From Mesobacillus sp. S13 (GTDB taxonomy: Bacteria > Bacillota > Bacilli > Bacillales > Cytobacillaceae), in assembly GCF_020422885.1 (NCBI RefSeq), contig NZ_CP084622.1, positions 3,925,001 to 3,989,000 on the forward strand: a stretch of 64,000 bases of DNA, read 5' to 3'. Position numbers and translations under genes: made by a program. The first letter of the stretch is position 1; each line of letters opens with the position of its first letter. The notes under the pieces were generated by a model. The model had not been told where the DNA came from. It worked only from the letters and a program-made list of their open reading frames with translations, and searched no databases. Below are positions 26,512-34,158 of the stretch, piece by piece.

Positions 26512-27288
26512 TTACAGGATATCCATCCAAATCTTGATGGCTGTTCCTAAAATCAACACTGCAAGAATGTATTGCAGGATTTTCGTATTTACTTTCTTAC
26601 CTGCGTTTGCACCAAGTGGTGATGCGATCAGACTTGCGATAACCATGATCAATGCTGGCCAAAATTCTACCTGACCCGTGGCAATTTTACCTACTGTAGA
26701 TCCAATGGAAGAGATGAATGTGATTGCCAATGAAGTGGCAATTGTCATTCTGGTTGGAATCTTCAACACAACCAGCATGATCGGAACCAACAAGAATGCT
26801 CCGGCTGCGCCTACGATACCTGCTCCAATCCCTACGATAAATGCGAAGAATGCTGCCAGCCATTTATTGAAGCTAACCTGGTCAAGCGGGATATCATCTA
26901 CTCCTTTTTTCGGTACAAACATCATGATTGCCGCAATTAATGCCAGGATACCATAAACGAGATTAATGCCGCCTTCGGACAAGAACCCAGAGCCATAGCT
27001 TCCGATCAAGGAACCGACAAGAATCGCCGAACCCATATAAATGATCAATGTCTTATTTAAGTATCCACCCTTACGGTAGGCCCAGACGCCACCAATTGTA
27101 GCGAAGAAAACCTGGACCGCACTGATTCCGGAAACCTCGTGGGCACTGAATGCCGCAATGCCGAACAATGGCGGAATGTATAATAGCATAGGGTATTTAA
27201 TGATTGAACCGCCAATTCCAACCATTCCGGAAATATAAGAACCGATAAAACCAATTAGAAAGATGACAATAAGAAACGTGAAATCCAT
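26512..27288 (-). CDS. yrkJ: TauE/SafE family sulfite/sulfur-anion exporter (YrkJ-like)
   Basis: A 258-residue membrane protein with about eight hydrophobic segments. The TauE repeats are [20 protein letters not shown] in the first half and [20 protein letters not shown] in the second. It likely exports sulfite or a related sulfur anion produced by persulfide oxidation. It is the last gene of the yrkE-yrkF-yrkH-yrkI-yrkJ order seen in B. subtilis. ATG at 27288 follows AGGAGGAAGC. A hairpin near 27362-27382 separates it from the TusA gene, so it may have an additional promoter or be expressed by readthrough. Confidence 0.9.
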   Translation of the reverse strand: MDFTFLIVIFLIGFIGSYISGMVGIGGSIIKYPMLLYIPPLFGIAAFSAHEVSGISAVQVFFATIGGVWAYRKGGYLNKTLIIYMGSAILVGSLIGSYGSGFLSEGGINLVYGILALIAAIMMFVPKKGVDDIPLDQVSFNKWLAAFFAFIVGIGAGIVGAAGAFLLVPIMLVVLKIPTRMTIATSLAITFISSIGSTVGKIATGQVEFWPALIMVIASLIASPLGANAGKKVNTKILQYILAVLILGTAIKIWMDIL

Positions 27289-27361
27289 CGGGCTTCCTCC
27301 TTTTTTTACAAAGCTACTTTCTTAAAAAAGCTGTGAAGCCACTCCTTTTTCAAAAAACAAA

Positions 27362-27382
27362 AAAGGAGACGAGCTCCCCTTT
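27362..27382 (-). terminator. Terminator or attenuator after the TusA gene
   Basis: Minus strand AAAGGGGAG and CTCCTTTT form a stem with a short loop followed by TTGTTTTTTG, directly after the TusA stop at 27390. Confidence 0.65.
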
Positions 27383-27389
27383 CGTTCAA

Positions 27390-27617
27390 TTACGCCTTCT
27401 TCATCCAGAACTTGAACACACCGTTCTCTTCTTCGTGCTTCAGAAGTTCGTTTCCAGTGGATTGTGCCCAAGCTGCTAGATCTTTTACAGCGCCTTTATC
27501 AGTTGTGTGGATTTCTAGTACTTCTCCAGATTGAAGGTCAGTGATCGCCTTCTTTGTTTTTACGATTGGCATTGGACAAGCTAGTCCTTTTGCGTCTAAT
27601 ACTTTTGCTACGTTCAT
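27390..27617 (-). CDS. yrkI: TusA-type sulfurtransferase (YrkI-like)
   Basis: A 75-residue small cytoplasmic sulfur carrier. The active-site motif CPMPIVKTKKAI (cysteine near residue 14) carries persulfide sulfur, preceded by KVLDAKGLA. It is one of two TusA modules in this operon; the other is fused to a rhodanese at 28868. ATG at 27617 follows AGGAGG. It lies 88 bp after the YrkH-like gene, in the same direction. Confidence 0.93.
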   Translation of the reverse strand: MNVAKVLDAKGLACPMPIVKTKKAITDLQSGEVLEIHTTDKGAVKDLAAWAQSTGNELLKHEEENGVFKFWMKKA

Positions 27618-27705
27618 GTAAAAATCCTCCTTGGTTGTTTAAAAAGTTTTTAGGGTTGTTTTTAAAGTAGTATTCTCCGGGGAGCAAAGCCCCCTCATAA
27701 GAGAT

Positions 27706-28827
27706 TTATCTTACCGCACAGCGGTTTGGTCCAATTTCCATTTCTCTTTGCTTCTCATCGTCTGGGTTGATTTTCCCCATGTTTGTTTCACGGATTTCCT
27801 GATATGCATTTGGCTGTGGAGGCAGGTTCTCCGTTACAAGTCTGCGGAATTCAGCCTCATCTTCGATATTCAAACCGTGGTTCTTCGCAAAAAGAGTACC
27901 TAATTTTTCAGAAACGCTGCCGTTTTCGTTCAACTCTTCAATGATCATGAAGTGTGCAGGCAGAACGACAAGCTCATCAGAAAGCTGCTTGTAGCGATTG
28001 TATAGAGAGTTTCTTAGGTCCGTTACCCAGTCTTCAGCTTTTCCAGCCAGATCAGGGCGTCCAATTGAGTCAATGAATAGTATATCCCCAGATAGAAGAT
28101 ACTTTTCATCTACTACAAATGAAGTGGAACCGATTGTATGTCCTGGCGTGTATAGTGCATTGATGTCGATGTTTGTCTCACCGATTTTTACAAGGTTGCC
28201 ATCTTCAAGAGGCTGGTAGTTGAATGTAACTTCATCAGCATCTTTCGGAGGCAGCCAGTAAGTTGCACCTGTTGCTTCAGCAATTTTTCTGCCGCCAGAA
28301 ATGTGGTCTGCGTGCAGGTGTGTATCAAATACATGTTTGATTTCAACGCCAAGTTCTTTAGCGAAATCAAGATAAACGTCAGTCATTCTTGTCGCGTCGA
28401 TCAAAGCAGCTTCACCGTTTGAAACGACTGCGTAAGAAAGGCAGCCTTTACCGATACGTACGAACTGGTACATTGCTCCGCCATCCTTAAGGTCGCCAAC
28501 CTTGACTGGCTCAAGGTGTTCGCTCCACGCTTTCATTCCACCTTGAAGATAAGATACTTCACGGCCTGCTTCTTCCAGCATTTCTGCAACCATTACTGAA
28601 GAACCTTCTTTTGCACATACAACAAGAACTTCTTTATCAGTAGGTACTTTATCAAGGATTTCTTCTACTCCATCAAGAAGATCGAAGTAAGGGATGTTAA
28701 AGTACTCGAAATTTTCGCCTTCGATTTTCCAATCATTAAAGTCGCTCTCGTTACGGACATCAAGGATGAATAGTGGTGCTTTATTGAATACTTTTTTTGT
28801 TACTTCTTTAGACGTCATTGCTTTCAT
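27706..28827 (-). CDS. yrkH: Rhodanese/metallo-beta-lactamase fusion (YrkH-like persulfide enzyme)
   Basis: A 373-residue cytoplasmic protein. The N-terminal rhodanese domain (residues 1-110) has a CAKEGSS active-site loop (cysteine near residue 72). The C-terminal MBL domain has [10 protein letters not shown] (metal motif HxHxDH), YTPGHTIGS and [18 protein letters not shown]. Order is rhodanese then MBL, the reverse of the CstB-like protein at 6113. Such enzymes couple sulfur transfer to persulfide oxidation. A close paralogue lies at 43340. ATG at 28827 follows GGGAGG. Confidence 0.92.
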   Translation of the reverse strand: MKAMTSKEVTKKVFNKAPLFILDVRNESDFNDWKIEGENFEYFNIPYFDLLDGVEEILDKVPTDKEVLVVCAKEGSSVMVAEMLEEAGREVSYLQGGMKAWSEHLEPVKVGDLKDGGAMYQFVRIGKGCLSYAVVSNGEAALIDATRMTDVYLDFAKELGVEIKHVFDTHLHADHISGGRKIAEATGATYWLPPKDADEVTFNYQPLEDGNLVKIGETNIDINALYTPGHTIGSTSFVVDEKYLLSGDILFIDSIGRPDLAGKAEDWVTDLRNSLYNRYKQLSDELVVLPAHFMIIEELNENGSVSEKLGTLFAKNHGLNIEDEAEFRRLVTENLPPQPNAYQEIRETNMGKINPDDEKQREMEIGPNRCAVR

Positions 28828-28867
28828 TACACTTTACCTCCCTGGGTATGTTTTTTCCTAAAAATAA

Positions 28868-29446
28868 TTACTGAACTTTCGTTTCAGTTGGGCCATTCCA
28901 TTCAGACATGCCTGGTACGACGTTCCAAACCTTGTCAAAGCCTTTGCCTGCAAGTGTCTGGGAAGCCATATCACTTCTGTTGCCTGTGCGGCAAACAACC
29001 AGGATTGTCTTGGACTTATCAAGTTCTTCGAGTCTGTTTTCAAGGTCCCCAAATGGGATAGAAACGGCATTTGGAATATGGCCAAAGGCATATTCAGCCG
29101 GTTCCCTTACATCAAGGACAACAACATCCTCGTTTGCTTCAAGCTTTTTGACAACATCGTCGTTTGAAACAACATTCGGATATTTTGTTTCTTCTTGTTC
29201 TTCACCAGCGCCGCCTTTGCGGATATAGTGTTTTAGAACATCTCCTTCTTCAATGGTTCCAAGGTACTGGTTGCCAGAGCTTTTTGACCACGCCTGGATA
29301 TCTGCTCTAGAACCTTTATCCGTTGCAAGCACCTCTAAAACCTCGCCGGGATTTAAATTGTTGATTGCTTTCTTCGTTCTGACAATCGGCATTGGGCATG
29401 CAAGCCCTTTTGCGTCGACTGTAGCATTTGTCTTAACAGTTTCCAT
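28868..29446 (-). CDS. yrkF: TusA-rhodanese fusion protein (YrkF-like)
   Basis: A 192-residue cytoplasmic protein. A TusA domain (residues 1-75, CPMPIVRTKKAI) is joined by a short acidic linker to a rhodanese domain (residues 95-190) with active-site loop CRTGNRSD. The linked sulfur-carrier cysteines suggest direct intramolecular persulfide relay. It has a paralogue at 44892. ATG at 29446 follows GGAGGTCG. It lies second in the operon, 27 bp after the DsrE-like gene. Confidence 0.93.
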   Translation of the reverse strand: METVKTNATVDAKGLACPMPIVRTKKAINNLNPGEVLEVLATDKGSRADIQAWSKSSGNQYLGTIEEGDVLKHYIRKGGAGEEQEETKYPNVVSNDDVVKKLEANEDVVVLDVREPAEYAFGHIPNAVSIPFGDLENRLEELDKSKTILVVCRTGNRSDMASQTLAGKGFDKVWNVVPGMSEWNGPTETKVQ

Positions 29447-29473
29447 TTGTCGACCTCCAATTAATAGTATCTA

Positions 29474-29953
29474 TTAGATGAACAGGTTGACGTTTCCGTC
29501 TTCTGCATCAGCAAGGTAAGCTGCTACACCGGCAAACTCAACGCCATCCATGATTTCTTCTTGAGTAAGACCAAATAAGTCTACTGTCATCTGGCAGGCA
29601 ACAAGTTTTACATCCTGTTCTTTAGCCATTTCAATCAAGTCTGGAAGCGGCATTGCATTGTGCTTCTTCATGACATCCTTGATCATTTTAGGGCCAAATC
29701 CTGCATAGTTCATTTTTGACAACCCTAATTTATTCGCGCCTCTTGGCATCATCTTGGCAAACATCTTTTCAATGAAGCCTTTATCTGCCTGGATCGGCTC
29801 ATCTTTTCTTAGAGCATTCAAACCCCAGAACGTATGGAAAATTGTCACTTCATGATCATAGGCAGCAGCACCATTAGCAATGATATATGCAGCCATGACT
29901 TTATCATAATCCCCACTGAATAAAATGATGGTTGTTTTTTTCTGTTCTCCCAT
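29474..29953 (-). CDS. yrkE: DsrE/DsrF-like family protein (YrkE-like)
   Basis: A 159-residue cytoplasmic protein of the peroxiredoxin-like DsrE/F/H family. It has the N-terminal strand IILFSGDYDKVMAAYIIANGA, and the conserved cysteine in VACQMTVDLFGL near residue 117. These proteins accept and pass persulfide sulfur to TusA. First gene of the yrk-type operon behind a CsoR/CstR-like operator. ATG at 29953 follows GAGGGGGAAAAAAG. A shorter paralogue (129 residues) lies at 44488. Confidence 0.92.
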   Translation of the reverse strand: MGEQKKTTIILFSGDYDKVMAAYIIANGAAAYDHEVTIFHTFWGLNALRKDEPIQADKGFIEKMFAKMMPRGANKLGLSKMNYAGFGPKMIKDVMKKHNAMPLPDLIEMAKEQDVKLVACQMTVDLFGLTQEEIMDGVEFAGVAAYLADAEDGNVNLFI

Positions 29954-30022
29954 TATCTTTTTTCCCCCTCTTTAATTACGGTAACGGGTATTTATGACTG
30001 CAAAAAAATATAATATCTTTTC

Positions 30023-30038
30023 TAACGTGATTACGTTA
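30023..30038. promoter_or_regulatory. Second palindrome (TAACGT-GATT-ACGTTA) in the yrk leader
   Basis: A perfect six-base inverted repeat with a four-base spacer, starting five bases from the CsoR/CstR-like box and inside the 5' untranslated region or start zone. It may be a separate operator; I do not recognise the protein. Confidence 0.45.
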
Positions 30039-30042
30039 TTAA

Positions 30043-30058
30043 ATACCTCACAGGGTAT
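30043..30058. promoter_or_regulatory. CsoR/CstR-type operator of the yrk-like operon
   Basis: ATACCTCACAGGGTAT is an inverted ATACC/GGTAT-type dyad. The same 16-bp form recurs at 45545 and 37292. CsoR-family repressors such as CstR bind G/C-tract dyads of this type. It overlaps or directly follows the -10 of the promoter at 30059-30087. Confidence 0.7.
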
Positions 30059-30087
30059 ATATTATAAAAGATTAACCACTTTGTCAA
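30059..30087 (-). promoter_or_regulatory. sigma-A promoter of the yrk-like operon
   Basis: Minus strand TTGACA at 30087-30082. A -10 is either TAATAT with a 17-base spacer or TATAAT with 15. The operator at 30043 sits at the expected transcription start. Confidence 0.75.
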
Positions 30088-30468
30088 CCGTAATTATGAA
30101 TTTTTTATGACTTTATTATTCAATACGAATTTTCCCCTTGGAAATTCGCATTCTGAACGCGCGGATATTATTATCATATGTTGCCCTTGATGTATTGTTG
30201 ATTGGTATTTAAGTTGGAAGGAAATTATTATTGGACAATAAATAGATCTAGCTGAAGACGATATGATATAGGACAATAAATAGATAGCCGAAGACAATAT
30301 AATAATATAGAAGAAAATAATTTTCCTGAAGAAATAATGAAATAATATGGGTTCCAAAATGTGAGGTCAATAAGCAGAAGAAATAGTGGAATAATAAAAA
30401 AAGAAATCCAAGCCCTGAAAAAAGATCTTTATAATTAGCAGATTGTAAAGATTGTGAGTCAGGCTTGA
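30088..30468. other. Purine/AT-rich intergenic region without a supported gene
   Basis: It holds two short direct repeats GGACAATAAATAGAT at 30233 and 30271. An 87-codon minus-strand frame has a skewed composition and no ribosome site, and was not accepted. The last part (30404-30473) contains an imperfect CAAGCC...GGCTTG pairing followed by T-rich sequence on the minus strand, possibly the ccoS terminator. Confidence 0.4.
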
Positions 30469-30603
30469 TTATTCTTCATCAAGCATTCTATATTTAATAC
30501 TTTCATCGTAAAGCCCGTTTTTCTTGCTCCAAGCCCAGATGATTCCTGCAGAAGCAGTGAATGCAATCATAACCAATAGTAAAATCCAAGCTCCAGGTGC
30601 CAT
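30469..30603 (-). CDS. ccoS: CcoS/FixS-like cbb3 oxidase assembly small membrane protein
   Basis: A 44-residue single-pass protein. The sequence begins MAPGAWILLLVMIAF, has TM about residues 5-24, then IIWAWSKKNGLYDE and ends KYRMLDEE. CcoS/FixS proteins share the N-terminal TM, a tryptophan near the membrane exit and an acidic tail, and are needed for cofactor insertion into cbb3 oxidase. ATG at 30603 follows AGGAGGTGGAAAA. It is divergent from the cbb3 structural genes that begin at 31092. Confidence 0.75.
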   Translation of the reverse strand: MAPGAWILLLVMIAFTASAGIIWAWSKKNGLYDESIKYRMLDEE

Positions 30604-30747
30604 TTTTCCACCTCCTATTGTTAAATATCCTATACTATCGAATTACTCTAACAGAATTTCCGGAAACCGTCCAGAGTATTTTTCAGGGGTTGTAAAAAGA
30701 AACCTTTGAGATTACAATGTGTTCAAATTCAATTGGGAGGTATAAAA

Positions 30748-30870
30748 ATGGACCATCAATCCCTGGGCTTTTACTTCGATTTCCTTTATTACATCGGAGT
30801 GCCTATCCTGATTATCTTCGTCCTTGATTCACTTCGCAAAAAGTATAATAAAAATGAAGAACAGAATTAA
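30748..30870 (+). CDS. Small single-TM protein upstream of ccoN (possible CcoQ-like subunit)
   Basis: A 40-residue protein: short N-terminus MDHQSLGFYFDF, one TM (YYIGVPILIIFVLDSL), then a basic/acidic tail KKYNKNEEQN. ATG at 30748 has GGGAGG nine bases upstream, and a strong terminator follows at 30880. Size, topology and position before ccoN fit CcoQ (FixQ), but similarity is too short to prove it. CcoQ otherwise appears absent from the cluster. Confidence 0.55.
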   Translation: MDHQSLGFYFDFLYYIGVPILIIFVLDSLRKKYNKNEEQN

Positions 30871-30879
30871 AATCCCCTG

Positions 30880-30911
30880 ACAGAGTGAAACCATTCCACT
30901 CTGTTTTTTTT
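30880..30911 (+). terminator. Terminator after the small TM gene
   Basis: Stem ACAGAGTG / CACTCTGT with a nine-base loop followed by TTTTTTTTT. It separates the small gene from ccoN. Confidence 0.9.
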
Positions 30912-31091
30912 TGTCAAAAATGTAAATAAAGCCTGTTTATTTCCAGTTAGACAGCAAGTATAAAACAATTGGATAACACTATAAAAAACTTGAATAACTT
31001 AAGTTCTCCTTGGAATGTATCATGTAACATAGCAGATTGTGAAGAAATTGTGAAATTTATGTGTTTATTTTATGAACAAGGGAGTGTCAAA

Positions 31092-32465
31092 ATGTTTACA
31101 GACGAAAAATGGAGTTCATCCAAGAATTGGTTCATCGCTGCTGTCTTTTGGATCATCATCGGCATGAGCATGGGACTTCTTACTGCAACAAAACAAATCT
31201 GGCCAGAATTGTTGAACAATCGCTGGACAACTTATGGGCATGTTCGCTCGGCGCACGTCATGCTCGTTATCTACGCCTGGTTATCAATGGCTTATGTAGG
31301 ATCCATGTTCTACATGATTCCCAAGCTTGCTAAAACGAAGGTTTATAGCGAGAAACTGGGTAATTTCGCTTTAGTATTTTATAACATTGTCATTTTAGAA
31401 GGATTCTTCGCATTGCTTTTTGGCCAGACCGAGGTCATCGAGTATGGTGAATTTCCACTTTGGGTTGACGTTCAGCTTCTTGTCGCAATCGGACTTGTAG
31501 CTTATAACCTTTTCAAGACAGTTGGACGCCGCCAGGAAAAAATGCTTTATGTCAGCCTTTGGTATTTCCTCGGATCATTGCTATGGCTACCACTGACCTG
31601 GATTGTCGGCAACTTCCCGGCACAATGGATTCCAAGTGGGGTACAGCAAGGATTGATGGGCTGGTTCCTTGGACATAACGCAATTGGCTTGTGGATGACA
31701 ACGGTGGGTGTTGGACAGATTTACTACCTGCTTCCTAAATTGACTGGCCGCCCTCTATACAGTCACCAGTTATCGATGATTGGTTTCTGGGCAATTGCTA
31801 CATTTTATGTTTGGAACGGTCCTCACCACTTGATGAATGGACCAATCCCAGGCTGGATTTCAAAAGCCGGAGTTATTCCTTCAATCGTTCTATTGATACC
31901 GGTTTGGGCTGTTTTAGCCAACTTTTGGGGAACAATGAAAGGATCCTGGTCACAGACAAGAACTAGCGTACCGCTTCGTTTCACCGTTGCGGGAACAATA
32001 TTTTATCTTTTCGCCTGTCTTCAGGGACCACTGCAAGCCCTTCCATCAGTAAGTTCAGTCATTAAGTTCACTCACTGGACTGTTGGGCATGCACATATGG
32101 GACCATTCGGCGCGTTTTCTTTCACATCTTTCGCGGCAATTTATTACATCCTGCCTAAAATCGTTGGACGTGAAATGTTCAGCAAGAGAGCAATGGAAGC
32201 ACACTTCTGGTTCTCTACTGTCGGTTTCCTCGTATTCGCATTCTCATTGTGGATCGCTGGTGTAGTACAGGGATTCGCATGGATCGACGGCATACCATTC
32301 CTGCAAACTGTATTGATGATGGAGCCTTACGTACAAGGCCGCGCAATCGGTGGAACAATGATGTATGTAGCTCAGTTCTTCCTGGCATGGAATATGTATA
32401 AAACTATTAAACTTGCAAAACTTGAGAAAAAACAGCAAGCACAGCAGCAAGCTGCTACTGCTTAA
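31092..32465 (+). CDS. ccoN: cbb3-type cytochrome c oxidase subunit I
   Basis: A 457-residue membrane protein with about 12 TM segments, the heme b / b3-CuB subunit. Key histidine motifs are RSAHVMLVIYAW, GHNAIGLWMTTVG, WNGPHHLMNGPIPGW (paired His, CuB side) and HWTVGHAHMGPFGAF. cbb3 enzymes reduce O2 with high affinity and pump protons. I start at ATG 31092 behind AAGGGAGTG. A 41-codon extension to 30969 lacks a ribosome site and a hydrophobic start. First gene of the operon ccoN-ccoO-cytochrome c-Fe/S protein-propeller cytochrome. Confidence 0.93.
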   Translation: MFTDEKWSSSKNWFIAAVFWIIIGMSMGLLTATKQIWPELLNNRWTTYGHVRSAHVMLVIYAWLSMAYVGSMFYMIPKLAKTKVYSEKLGNFALVFYNIVILEGFFALLFGQTEVIEYGEFPLWVDVQLLVAIGLVAYNLFKTVGRRQEKMLYVSLWYFLGSLLWLPLTWIVGNFPAQWIPSGVQQGLMGWFLGHNAIGLWMTTVGVGQIYYLLPKLTGRPLYSHQLSMIGFWAIATFYVWNGPHHLMNGPIPGWISKAGVIPSIVLLIPVWAVLANFWGTMKGSWSQTRTSVPLRFTVAGTIFYLFACLQGPLQALPSVSSVIKFTHWTVGHAHMGPFGAFSFTSFAAIYYILPKIVGREMFSKRAMEAHFWFSTVGFLVFAFSLWIAGVVQGFAWIDGIPFLQTVLMMEPYVQGRAIGGTMMYVAQFFLAWNMYKTIKLAKLEKKQQAQQQAATA

Positions 32466-32480
32466 TGAGGAGGGAACACG

Positions 32481-33023
32481 TTGGAACGTAAACCATCAGC
32501 TGTATTAATCGTTGCTTTAATTCTATGGACTTTCGGTGTAGCCGGAACCGTCATCCTTCCCCTCTTCGATCAGGAAATCAACTCTGCGACTGCGAGCGGC
32601 GAGCTCCGCAATTATCCAGAGGATTCTGCTGAAGCAAGAGGAAGAGAAGTTTATGTCCAGAACGGCTGCCAGACTTGCCACACCCAATTTGTAAGAGCAT
32701 TGCCTGCCGATACAAACCAGAATTTAGGACCTGTATCAAAAGGCGGCGACTATAAATATGATTTGCCTCATCTATTGGGCTCTAACCGTACCGGCCCTGA
32801 TTTAATGTGGGTTGGATTGAAGTATAACGAGGACTGGCAGCGCCAGCACTTGATTGATCCACAATCAACAAGCCCTGGAACAATCATGCCATCCTTCGAT
32901 TACCTTACCAATCAGGAACTGGATGATCTTGTCGCTTATTTAATGAGCCTCAAGCCAACAGAAGAAAGACTGGAAGAATACAAGAAAGAACGGGAAGAAG
33001 CAAAATCAATGGACCATAATTAA
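32481..33023 (+). CDS. ccoO: cbb3-type oxidase subunit II, monoheme cytochrome c
   Basis: A 180-residue membrane-anchored cytochrome. N-terminal TM (PSAVLIVALILWTFGVAGTVILPLF) at residues 4-28, then heme motif CQTCH near residue 61. CcoO-type motifs include YVQNGCQTCHTQFVRALPADT, GPDLMWVGLKYNEDWQRQHLIDP and IMPSFDYLT, with methionine as axial ligand. It starts at TTG 32481, 8 bases after GAGGAGGGA, as do other genes here. It passes electrons to CcoN. Confidence 0.93.
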   Translation: MERKPSAVLIVALILWTFGVAGTVILPLFDQEINSATASGELRNYPEDSAEARGREVYVQNGCQTCHTQFVRALPADTNQNLGPVSKGGDYKYDLPHLLGSNRTGPDLMWVGLKYNEDWQRQHLIDPQSTSPGTIMPSFDYLTNQELDDLVAYLMSLKPTEERLEEYKKEREEAKSMDHN

Positions 33024-33107
33024 GATCCATTACCGCTCATTGCCTTGAACCCAGATAGTTCAGGGTAATGAGCACCCATATCAGTATTCATAAGGCAGGT
33101 GTAAAAC

Positions 33108-33503
33108 ATGAAAAAAGAATATCAGCAACATGACAGCAAAGAGGGAGACATTGTCTCTGGTATTAAAATTGAACACAATAAAGTGCCGAAGCTCCTGGTC
33201 GCTGTATTTTATGTTGTCGCCATCTGGGCGATCGGGTATGCAATCTTCATGCCTGGAAAACTTGCAGTCGAACCTGCGGCGGCTCCCCAGGATAATAAAG
33301 GTGAGCTCATTTTCGAGGGTACTTGCCTGAGCTGCCACGCTACTGGTGCAGCACCTGACTTGAGAGGTGTAACCGACAGGATGCCGGAAGAGGACATCAA
33401 AAATGTCATTAAAAAAGGCCGTAACACTATGCCTGCGATTGGTCACCTTTATACAGAGAAAGAAATCGATAAAGTTTATGAATACTTAGAGGATTACAGA
33501 TAA
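33108..33503 (+). CDS. CcoP-like membrane cytochrome c with a single heme
   Basis: A 131-residue protein. A TM at about residues 28-48 (PKLLVAVFYVVAIWAIGYAIFMP) resembles the CcoP N-terminus. One heme motif, CLSCHATGAAPDLRG near residue 74, is followed by MPAIGHL with the Met ligand. Canonical CcoP has two hemes and about 290 residues, so this is a short, monoheme form or a separate electron-transfer protein. ATG at 33108 follows AGGCAGGTG. It lies 84 bp after ccoO, in the same operon. Confidence 0.85.
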   Translation: MKKEYQQHDSKEGDIVSGIKIEHNKVPKLLVAVFYVVAIWAIGYAIFMPGKLAVEPAAAPQDNKGELIFEGTCLSCHATGAAPDLRGVTDRMPEEDIKNVIKKGRNTMPAIGHLYTEKEIDKVYEYLEDYR

Positions 33504-33518
33504 GGAAGGAGGATTTTC

Positions 33519-34130
33519 GTGGGTAAAACTATAACAAGATGGGCATTTTTCATCATTATTTTCACTCTGCCGTTCTGGAACGGTTTCAGGATGGACATCG
33601 ACAACGAAAAGCTATTCTTGTTCGGCTTCCAATTATCCTATGAAGCTGGCTACTTATTTTTCGTTTTCTTATTCTTGTTCCTGATGGCTTTCCTGGCACT
33701 ATCGATGATCGTGTACAGGGCGTTTTGCCAGTATGCATGCCCTCACAATACCTTCAGCATGCTTTTGAACAAAATTGAAGCAAAACTAGGTGACAAGGGC
33801 AAAGCCGTAACATTCCTGCTGGCTTTCGTTGTAAGTATCTTCATGGCTTACGCGACAGTGAGCTATTTCTACGACCCAATGACAATCTGGGAATCGCTCG
33901 TTAATTTTAAAATGAACAAATACTTCTTCCTTGTCACTTCAACCGCTGTTCTATTTACAGCTTTATCTTACAAGGCAAGAAACTCTTTTTGTAAAGTTTG
34001 CCCATACGGACTTGCTCAGGGCATTTCCCGTGTGGACGACAAAACCCAATGGCTTACCCATCCAGGTGTATGGATTACATGGGGCACAACGACTGCCCTT
34101 GTACTAGTCCTGCTTGTTGGATGGTTCTAA
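33519..34130 (+). CDS. Membrane 4Fe-4S-binding protein (NapH/CcoG-like)
   Basis: A 203-residue protein with about five TM segments. Two cysteine clusters occur, FCQYACPHN near residues 68-73 and FCKVCPYGLAQG near residues 150-156, the CxxxCP/CxxCP halves typical of NapH, NosR and CcoG/RdxA-like membrane proteins. Full ferredoxin CxxCxxCxxxCP repeats are absent, so it keeps only the integral core. GTG at 33519 follows AAGGAGGATTTTC. It probably moves electrons or helps maturation within the cbb3 cluster (inference). Confidence 0.8.
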   Translation: MGKTITRWAFFIIIFTLPFWNGFRMDIDNEKLFLFGFQLSYEAGYLFFVFLFLFLMAFLALSMIVYRAFCQYACPHNTFSMLLNKIEAKLGDKGKAVTFLLAFVVSIFMAYATVSYFYDPMTIWESLVNFKMNKYFFLVTSTAVLFTALSYKARNSFCKVCPYGLAQGISRVDDKTQWLTHPGVWITWGTTTALVLVLLVGWF

Positions 34131-34158
34131 AGAAAACCGAAGCGAGGTGAGATCATAC

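Noticed and set aside
30094..30357. Minus-strand 87-codon frame
   Set aside because: Low-complexity Ile/Ser-rich, no ribosome site, and it overlies the yrk promoter region.
31030..31066. FNR or Rex site before ccoN from the two TTGTGAA words
   Set aside because: They are direct repeats without the TTCACAA partner half, so they are not a credible palindrome.
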